Positions 1 to 4,409 of a DNA stretch of 5,493 bases are shown in pieces. The stretch is from Lentisphaeria bacterium UBA1784. Its GTDB lineage: Bacteria; Verrucomicrobiota; Lentisphaeria; Victivallales; Victivallaceae. The notes beneath the pieces are model-generated. The model searched no databases and was not told the DNA's origin. It saw only the letters and a list, made by a program, of their open reading frames with translations. The stretch covers positions 18,664 through 24,156 of the forward strand of contig DCGG01000093.1 in assembly GCA_002315455.1 (NCBI GenBank), read 5' to 3'. The translations under genes and the position numbers were made by a program. Position 1 is the stretch's first letter, and each line of letters begins with the position of its first letter.

Positions 1-1
1 C

Positions 2-304
2 TCCATCGAGGAAGCCCCTCTGACGGCGGAGTTCTCCGTCCGCTGGTCCATGGAGGACGTGAACGGACACCTGAACAACGCCGAATACGCAGGGCTGGTG
101 CAGGACGCGCTCGCACAGTGGGCCGCCCCCCGGACCGTCCGCATCCGGGAGGTGGAACTGGTCTGGCACGCCGCGGCCCGGGCCTTTCAGACGCTCCGTC
201 TCGCAGGAGAAATGCTGCAGGACGGAACCTTCCGCATCTCCGGATATCTGGAGGACGGAACTCCGAGTTTCAGCGCGCGGGGAGCGGCTTCGCTCCAAGG
301 GTAG
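2..304 (+). CDS. Acyl-ACP thioesterase-like hot-dog domain protein, C-terminal part (5' end outside window)
   Basis: The reading frame is open from base 2 and ends at TAG 302-304, giving 100 visible residues of a protein that starts upstream. Near visible residues 13-29 the segment VRWSMEDVNGHLNNAEY has the D-x-N-x-H-x-N-N pattern (D19, N21, H23, N25, N26). This is typical of the second hot-dog domain of FatA/FatB-type acyl-ACP thioesterases, where the Asp, Asn and His lie at the active site. The rest alternates short strands and ends in a Gly/Ser-rich tail, as hot-dog domains do. By family, the enzyme would release fatty acids from acyl carrier protein in the cytoplasm. A stand-alone acyl-CoA thioesterase of the 4-hydroxybenzoyl-CoA type is the alternative, because the N-terminal half is not visible. 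An internal ATG at 50 lies inside the conserved motif and is not a plausible start. The 3' end overlaps the convergent formyltransferase gene by 35 bp. Confidence 0.75.
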   Translation, partial: SIEEAPLTAEFSVRWSMEDVNGHLNNAEYAGLVQDALAQWAAPRTVRIREVELVWHAAARAFQTLRLAGEMLQDGTFRISGYLEDGTPSFSARGAASLQG

Positions 305-1151
305 TGTATTCCACCGTCTCCACCGGGACCCACGTTCCGGCATCGTTCCGGAAGAAGAGCCTCTCCCCCTCCAAAGCGAAACGCCCCCGGGCGAAATCCT
401 CCGCCACACGGGGAAACACCACGTGGTCGCCATCGGTCTTCAGGCGTTCGATGTGATCGAGAGCAAGCCGGCGCAGGGCATCCCGGAAAGGGGCGGAAGT
501 CCGGGCATCGGCAATGGCCTGCAGTTCGGGGAGCGTATGCCCCTCCAGTTCCACGGGGACGGCCCCGGAGATCCCGAGGATGGGTCCGGCGTCCACGTCG
601 CCCCGGGCGTTCCCCTCGTAGGGCTGGACCAGAATCACGCTGCTGCGGAGCGAAGGATGTCCCGCGAGGATCGCCCGTTCCACAGGACGGACGTGAAGCC
701 CGGCCAGCATCCGGCCGCCGGCACCGTCCCGGACCCGCAGGTCCCCGGGATGGACGTTCAGCGAAGGGAACTTGCCTGCGGCGTTGGTCAGGGAGATGAA
801 TCCAGCCAGCAGAAGGAAGTCCGCTTTCAGCCCCCGGAGAAGTTCCACAAGCGCGGCGCTCCACTCCTCCCGGATCGCCCGGCGGCGGGGAGTGTCCAGC
901 CGGGTGCTCTCCTCACCCCGCTCCAGGTAGAAGGCCCGGATATCCAGACTGCGGACGGGTATCCCGTACTCCTCGCCGATGTTTTTCGCCTGACTGGTCT
1001 CCGGAGCATCGGTGACGATGGCCTCGACAGAGAAGGCTCCGCTTCCCTGCCGGAGCCGGTTCAGAACGGCCCGGGCGTTGCTGCCGGTCCCGCTCATCAG
1101 AACGACGCACCGGGGCAAACTCCCCGGCGCGGGACGAAAGATCTCCTGCAT
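270..1151 (-). CDS. purN: PurN-family phosphoribosylglycinamide formyltransferase-like protein
   Basis: This encodes 293 residues. The N-terminus has the PurN-type phosphate loop, VVLMSGTGSNARAVL (about residues 16-30). LLLAGFISL and then NVHP follow at 113-135, with N132 and H134 matching the catalytic Asn and His of E. coli PurN (N106, H108). DVDAGPIL at 185-192 supplies the third catalytic residue, D187 (E. coli D144). The C-terminal DHVVFPRVAEDFARGR resembles the usual PurN ending (HxxYPLV..FADGR). The family transfers a formyl group from 10-formyltetrahydrofolate to GAR, the third step of purine synthesis, in the cytoplasm. At 293 residues it is longer than the roughly 190-215 usual for PurN; the extra length lies around 75-100, 135-160 and 205-235, plus a short tail. 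The substrate is therefore inferred, and another formyltransferase role is possible. The ATG at 1151 is chosen because AGGA lies 7 nt upstream and the PurN fold begins just after it; the frame is open further upstream to 1334 but that part has no family resemblance. Confidence 0.75.
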   Translation of the reverse strand: MQEIFRPAPGSLPRCVVLMSGTGSNARAVLNRLRQGSGAFSVEAIVTDAPETSQAKNIGEEYGIPVRSLDIRAFYLERGEESTRLDTPRRRAIREEWSAALVELLRGLKADFLLLAGFISLTNAAGKFPSLNVHPGDLRVRDGAGGRMLAGLHVRPVERAILAGHPSLRSSVILVQPYEGNARGDVDAGPILGISGAVPVELEGHTLPELQAIADARTSAPFRDALRRLALDHIERLKTDGDHVVFPRVAEDFARGRFALEGERLFFRNDAGTWVPVETVEYTTLGAKPLPAR

Positions 1152-1154
1152 GAC

Positions 1155-1204
1155 GTTTTCCTGTGGTTTTCCGTTTGTTCGCGCTATAAAATGCCACAGA
1201 AAAC
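1155..1204 (-). promoter_or_regulatory. Inverted repeat in the formyltransferase leader covering its ribosome binding site
   Basis: On the + strand, GTTTTCCTGTGG (1155-1166) is the reverse complement of CCACAGAAAAC (1194-1204) except for one extra C. That gives 11 base pairs with a one-base bulge around a 27-nt loop. In the mRNA of the minus-strand gene the 3' arm contains the AGGA Shine-Dalgarno (complement of 1159-1162) and lies directly before the ATG at 1151, so folding would mask the ribosome binding site. Whether the transcript begins far enough upstream to include both arms is unknown. An AT-rich stretch inside the loop (complement of 1183-1191) could instead be a -10 region, in which case the repeat would be a DNA operator. 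The repeat is seen directly; its function is inferred. Confidence 0.4.
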
Positions 1205-1256
1205 CCCATCCTTCAAGCGAAACGCAGATTTTTTCAAGAAAAGAGTGATTTTTGAT

Positions 1257-1285
1257 TTGCCAATTTCCGCAGGGGCGGTTATATT
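1257..1285 (+). promoter_or_regulatory. Sigma70-type promoter for the exported protein gene
   Basis: TTGCCA (1257-1262) and TATATT (1280-1285) are separated by 17 bp, and each differs from the consensus hexamers by one base. The surroundings are AT-rich in an otherwise GC-rich window. Transcription would start near 1292, giving a leader of about 54 nt with GGAGG at 1336-1340, 5 nt before the ATG at 1346. The minus-strand gene has no equally clear promoter in this divergent region. Confidence 0.65.
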
Positions 1286-1345
1286 TATGGTATGTACAGG
1301 TATTTTTGAAACCTGAAACGATTCGAGCCATCATTGGAGGTTTTC

Positions 1346-2005
1346 ATGAGCCGGATTCTTTCTCTCAAGTCGTTTCTGGCGGCGCTGACCATCGTCTTTG
1401 CCGTCGGAGTGGTCGCTGCCCCCTGGAACTCTTTGGGCCCCAAACGCAAGATCATCACCGTGATCTTCAGCGGAAACTACAAGAGCTCCCGGCTCATGGC
1501 GGATCTGATTCAGAACGAGTGCCGCCAGCCCTACATCCTCTTCCCCGCCGTGGATGACGACACCCGGATCTTCTACTGCCCCCCCACCAACAAGGGTAAT
1601 TCCCTCCAGATCCGCGAGGACCGCTTCAATGAATTCATCCGCACGCTGAATCCCAAGCGGATCATCGTGCTGGGCGACGAGCGCTACGTCCCCCGCCGGT
1701 ACATCGAGATGCTGGACGGCACCATTCCCGTCGTCCGCATCGAAGGCCGCAGTTGGAACCGGGTCGCCGAAGAACTGACCTTCCTGCTCAACCTCAGCAA
1801 TCTCGGCAAGGATTACAAGCGTCTCCGGGAGCAGTTGCTCACCGATGACCAGCTCTACCGTCCGGTGAGCCGTCCTGCGGAGCCCGTCGCTACGCCGGCC
1901 GAAGCGCCTGCCGCCACTGCGGACGCTCCCATTGTGGACAATACCGCTCCCGCGGCGGATGCCGCGGCTCCTGCGGAGGCTCCTGCCGCCGCCCCTGCGA
2001 AGTGA
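1346..2005 (+). CDS. Exported protein with a single CWB2-like domain and an Ala/Pro-rich tail
   Basis: This encodes 219 residues. Residues 1-25 look like a signal peptide or N-terminal anchor: basic residues at R3 and K8, a hydrophobic core at 9-25 and a possible cleavage site after VAA. Residues about 34-150 resemble one cell-wall-binding repeat 2 (CWB2) unit. The first strand and helix (IITVIFSGNYKSSRLMADLI) and PYILFP are followed by LNPKRIIVLGDERYVPRRYI at 101-120 and PVVRIEGRSWNRVAEEL at 128-144. These parallel the CWB2 pattern LKPKxVxILGGExxVxxxxxxxL...RIxGxxRxxTAxxI. Residues 166-219 are almost entirely Ala, Pro, Glu and Thr, a likely disordered linker-type tail. GGAGG at 1336-1340 fixes the ATG start. 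The gene is alone between its own promoter and a strong terminator, so it is probably monocistronic. The domain assignment is by eye. A role at the cell envelope is inferred; no enzymatic function is visible. Confidence 0.7.
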   Translation: MSRILSLKSFLAALTIVFAVGVVAAPWNSLGPKRKIITVIFSGNYKSSRLMADLIQNECRQPYILFPAVDDDTRIFYCPPTNKGNSLQIREDRFNEFIRTLNPKRIIVLGDERYVPRRYIEMLDGTIPVVRIEGRSWNRVAEELTFLLNLSNLGKDYKRLREQLLTDDQLYRPVSRPAEPVATPAEAPAATADAPIVDNTAPAADAAAPAEAPAAAPAK

Positions 2006-2035
2006 CGCCGCTGCGACACTGAATCAAGATGCCGG

Positions 2036-2070
2036 AAGGACCGGACCCGGAAAACGGTCCGGTCCTTTTT
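2036..2070 (+). terminator. Rho-independent terminator after the CWB2-like gene
   Basis: GGACCGGACC (2038-2047) pairs perfectly with GGTCCGGTCC (2056-2065) across an 8-nt loop. Two further A-T pairs (2036-2037 with 2066-2067) extend the stem to 12 bp, and a run of five T follows at 2066-2070. It lies 30 nt after the stop codon at 2003-2005 and separates this gene from the permease and birA unit. Confidence 0.92.
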
Positions 2071-2147
2071 GGTGATGTCCCCGGACCGGAACGGTGCGCT
2101 CCTCTGCATCGGAGTCTGATTTCCCACGCTGAAATGAGGAAAGATCC

Positions 2148-3107
2148 ATGTTCAATCTGCTGAAAATCGCCGGAAACGCCTTTCGGGAAGCGATCCGGGA
2201 ACCGGTGTTCTGTCTGATGCTTCTGGGCGCGCTCCTGCTGATCGGGAACCTGCCCGGCATGGCCATCTTCACCTTCGCGGAACAGGTGAAGCTGGTGGTG
2301 GACAGCGCCATGGCCGTCATGCTGACCTTCGGCCTGATCGTCAGCGTGCTCTCCGCCGGCAGCACCATCGCCCGGGAGATGCGGAACGGCACCGTGCTGC
2401 TGCTGCTCTCCAAACCGGTGGGCAAGTGCACCTTCATCCTCGGCAAAGTCCTGGGGATCGCTCTCGCCGCCGTCCTCTTCTCCGCAGTCTGCGGAGCCGG
2501 AACGGTGCTGGCGGTCTACGTCGCGATCCATGAATTCCACCTGAACCTGACGGTCTATTACTCCTATTTCGGACTGGTCGCCGCCGCCTGCGCGGGCGGG
2601 ATGGCCTTCAACTTCTGGCGGGGCGGTTCCTTCTCGGAGGGGACCGTGTGGCTCCTGACGCTCCTGATGCCCGCCTGCGCCGTCGTTTGCGCCTTCCTCG
2701 AAAAACTGCCGGAGAACCTCGTCCTCTCCGATCTGCTCTCCGCGCTCATCCTCATCGGCATGGCGGCGGTGCTCATGGCGATCCTCGCCGCCGCCCTCGC
2801 CACCCGGCTGGACGTGGTACCCGACCTCTGCGTCTGCTGTGCCCTCTTTTTCGGCGGTCTGGTGTCGGGCTATCTCTTTTCCCAGTTCGAGGAGGGGAGC
2901 CTGCTGGCGGGAGTCGGTTCGTGGCTTGGCACGCTTTTGCCGAACTGGCAATATTTCTGGCTGGCGGATGCCGTCGCCACCGGCAGGAACATCCCCCTCT
3001 CCTATCTGGGGACAGCGGCCCTCTACGTTGCGCTCTACGGCGGACTGGTCTGCACCTGGGCGGCGCTGATCTTCCGGGATCAGGAGACGGCGGGCAGCCG
3101 CCGCTGA
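2148..3107 (+). CDS. ABC-2 type transporter permease subunit
   Basis: This encodes 319 residues, mostly membrane-spanning. Hydrophobic segments lie near residues 20-42, 52-72, 98-126, 140-155, 165-183, 194-219, 225-243 and 285-306. The sequence between the second and third, REMRNGTVLLLLSKPVGKC (about 76-94), followed by FILGKVLG, is the characteristic ABC-2 permease signature (E-x-x-x-G-T-x-x-x-L-L-S-K-P...GK). It occurs in NosY-like and drug-export permeases, where this cytoplasmic loop contacts the ATPase. It should form the inner-membrane channel of an exporter, but the cargo cannot be read from the sequence. GAGGA at 2136-2140, 7 nt before the ATG, supports the start. No ATP-binding subunit lies next to it: upstream is a terminator and downstream is birA, so its partner must be encoded elsewhere. 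birA begins 12 bp after its stop, so the two are probably co-transcribed. Confidence 0.85.
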   Translation: MFNLLKIAGNAFREAIREPVFCLMLLGALLLIGNLPGMAIFTFAEQVKLVVDSAMAVMLTFGLIVSVLSAGSTIAREMRNGTVLLLLSKPVGKCTFILGKVLGIALAAVLFSAVCGAGTVLAVYVAIHEFHLNLTVYYSYFGLVAAACAGGMAFNFWRGGSFSEGTVWLLTLLMPACAVVCAFLEKLPENLVLSDLLSALILIGMAAVLMAILAAALATRLDVVPDLCVCCALFFGGLVSGYLFSQFEEGSLLAGVGSWLGTLLPNWQYFWLADAVATGRNIPLSYLGTAALYVALYGGLVCTWAALIFRDQETAGSRR

Positions 3108-3119
3108 CGGAGTCCGGCC

Positions 3120-3923
3120 ATGCTTCAGGCATCTTCCCCGCCGCCCGTGCTCTGGCTCTCCGAAGTGGATTCCACCAACACGTTCGTCCGGGAACACTTT
3201 TCCGAACTGCCGGACGGCACTCTCGTCGCCGCGGAATTCCAGACCGCCGGCCGGGGCCGCTGCGGACGCAAGTGGATGGCTCCCCGGGGCGCCAACCTCA
3301 CCGCCACCGTGAAACTGGCCCGCGTGACCAACGGGTTCCATGCCGGATGCATCGCCGGATTGGCAACGCTCTCGCTGGTCCGGGAGATCCTGCCGGAGTG
3401 CTGCACCTACCTCAAATGGCCCAACGACGTCTATCTTCGGGAGAAGAAACTGGCCGGCCTCCTCTCGGAAGGCGTCCTCATCAACCGCAAACTGGCCGGA
3501 GTGGCGGCGGGCATCGGCCTCAACGTGAACCTCACCCCGGAGCAGCTGGCGCAGATTGACCAGCCGGCGACATCCCTTGCCGCGGAGGCGTTTTCCGAGG
3601 CCGGAAAATTTCCCGTTTTTCCCGTAAAAAACCTGACGGAACGACTGGCAGATGTACTTTTTTCGTGCTATATTAACTATATTCATCATCCGGAGGACAT
3701 TCTTGTCCGATGGCGCCGGGAAAACCGGCTGATCGGGCAGAAGATTCAGGTGGTGGACCCGCTTGGCAAGTCGTTTGAAGGGGTTTTTTCCGGGATTTCG
3801 GCGAAAGGAGCCTTGGAGATGGAGTTGCAGGATGGGGTCCGGCAATTCTCCTGCGGAGACGTCAAGATCGACGTGAAAAGCGTTGATTTTTGTCGGATGC
3901 AGACAAAAAACATGGATTTTTGA
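3120..3923 (+). CDS. birA: Biotin--[biotin carboxyl carrier protein] ligase (class I, no DNA-binding domain)
   Basis: This encodes 267 residues. It activates biotin with ATP to biotinyl-AMP and transfers it to the lysine of biotin carrier domains, in the cytoplasm. Family motifs occur in order: DSTN at 17-20; the biotinyl-AMP loop QTAGRGRCGRKW at 41-52 (E. coli GRGRRGR); LKWPND at 98-103; KLAGLLSEG at 110-118, with the conserved catalytic-site Lys; and GIGLNVN at 131-137. A C-terminal SH3-like domain follows at about 205-253. There is no N-terminal helix-turn-helix, so unlike E. coli BirA it should not act as a biotin-operon repressor. The start at 3120 is supported by GGAG at 3109-3112 and by the distance to the first motif. 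It sits just upstream of oadG and oadA, whose product complex needs biotin, which fits a dedicated or shared role in maturing that enzyme. The codons for about residues 160-190 are noticeably more AT-rich than the rest of the gene. Confidence 0.93.
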   Translation: MLQASSPPPVLWLSEVDSTNTFVREHFSELPDGTLVAAEFQTAGRGRCGRKWMAPRGANLTATVKLARVTNGFHAGCIAGLATLSLVREILPECCTYLKWPNDVYLREKKLAGLLSEGVLINRKLAGVAAGIGLNVNLTPEQLAQIDQPATSLAAEAFSEAGKFPVFPVKNLTERLADVLFSCYINYIHHPEDILVRWRRENRLIGQKIQVVDPLGKSFEGVFSGISAKGALEMELQDGVRQFSCGDVKIDVKSVDFCRMQTKNMDF

Positions 3924-3929
3924 TACAAT
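3900..3929 (+). promoter_or_regulatory. Candidate extended -10 promoter for oadG/oadA
   Basis: TACAAT (3924-3929) is preceded by TGA, giving a TGnTACAAT extended -10 element that overlaps the birA stop codon. A weak -35-like CAGACA (3900-3905) lies 18 bp upstream. The element falls in a locally AT-rich stretch, and transcription would start near 3936, just before the two leader stem-loops. Read-through from birA is an alternative source of oadG transcript, since no terminator with a T-run follows birA. Confidence 0.4.
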
Positions 3930-3944
3930 TTCAATTTTCAACAG

Positions 3945-4001
3945 ATGGGTCCCGGAGACCGACGCTCCGAAGGGGCCCGTAACAGAGCGGAACTCCCGCT
4001 C
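3945..4001 (+). promoter_or_regulatory. Two stem-loops in the oadG leader
   Basis: The first stem uses 3945-3957 and 3965-3980: thirteen pairs including two G-U, a 3-base bulge (3970-3972) and a 7-nt loop. The second is GAGCGG (3985-3990) paired with CCGCTC (3996-4001) around a 5-nt loop. It ends exactly where the AAGGAG ribosome binding site (4002-4007) begins. Neither stem is followed by a T-run, so neither looks like an intrinsic terminator. A role in mRNA stability, in subunit expression ratio or in ligand sensing is possible, but no known riboswitch was recognised. Confidence 0.45.
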
Positions 4002-4019
4002 AAGGAGAAGTTTCAGAAA

Positions 4020-4289
4020 ATGTCAAACAGCGAGATCTTTCTGGATGGTCTGAAGATCACCGTGCTGGGAATGGGATGGGTGTTCCTCTTCCTCGTGGTG
4101 ATGATACAGATGATGAAACTGCTGTCGGCCGTGCTGGCCCCCTTCACCAAGCGCGAAGAAGAAGCCGCCGCCGCTGCCGCCGCCGCCGAAAAGGCGAAGA
4201 GAGCCGCCAAAGCCTCCGCAGGATCCTCCGATGACGCGGATCTGGCCGCCGTGGCCGCCGTGGCCGTCGCCCGGTCTCTGGCGAAGTGA
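4020..4289 (+). CDS. oadG: Oxaloacetate decarboxylase gamma subunit (Na+ pump small membrane subunit)
   Basis: This encodes 89 residues, the usual size for OadG. Residues 10-40 (GLKITVLGMGWVFLFLVVMI onward) form the single N-terminal membrane helix, with the characteristic GMGWVFLFL pattern of the sodium-pump decarboxylase gamma family. A charged, Ala-rich helical stretch follows (about 43-68), then a short acidic linker and a C-terminal DADLAAVAAVAVARSLAK typical of the part that binds the alpha subunit. In the family, OadG anchors OadA to the membrane protein OadB and assists assembly. AAGGAG at 4002-4007 supports the ATG at 4020, although its 12-nt spacing is long. An in-frame ATG at 3945 would add 25 hydrophilic residues and lies inside the leader hairpin, so it is rejected. 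Position directly before oadA strongly supports the call. Without OadB in view, a related decarboxylase pump such as one for methylmalonyl-CoA is not formally excluded for this subunit alone. Confidence 0.88.
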   Translation: MSNSEIFLDGLKITVLGMGWVFLFLVVMIQMMKLLSAVLAPFTKREEEAAAAAAAAEKAKRAAKASAGSSDDADLAAVAAVAVARSLAK

Positions 4290-4409
4290 TCTTCCGGGCT
4301 TTTGCCGCCGGCTTCCGCCCACGATGGCGAAGTTGACCGCTGAAGTTCGGCCCAAACGAAGAAAAACAGATCGAACGATCAATAACGTAACATAAGGAAA
4401 AAGTTCGCT

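Noticed and set aside
423..1316. Plus-strand open frame of 297 codons opposite the formyltransferase
   Set aside because: The minus strand carries a complete PurN-like catalytic set in this interval; the plus-strand translation is Pro/Gly/Arg-rich with no motif, and it crosses the divergent promoter region.
1152..1334. Upstream extension of the formyltransferase to a start at 1334
   Set aside because: The extra 61 residues resemble nothing in PurN, overlap the rightward promoter, and the ATG at 1151 has its own AGGA ribosome binding site.
1890..3941. Very long minus-strand open frame (683 codons) opposite the exported protein, permease and birA genes
   Set aside because: It runs antisense to three well-supported genes, its translation is dominated by Gly, Arg, Glu, His and Gln as expected from reversed GC-rich codons, and it shows no family motif.
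3945..4019. Upstream in-frame ATG giving OadG 25 extra residues
   Set aside because: It lies in the leader hairpin without a ribosome binding site, and the extension is hydrophilic and Arg-rich, unlike the start of OadG proteins.
4152..4272. Repetitive GCC-rich tract in oadG, and a similar tract in the exported protein gene (about 1880-2000)
   Set aside because: Both are simple Ala-rich coding segments with mixed Ala codons and not a DNA repeat array; they fit the Ala-rich linkers of these proteins.
4290..4409. Small hairpin (4312-4332) and inverted repeat GATCG-AA-CGATC (4369-4380) between oadG and oadA
   Set aside because: The hairpin is bulged and has no T-run, and the repeat is short. 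TTGACC at 4333-4338 has no -10 at a proper distance. No supportable promoter, terminator or operator was found here.
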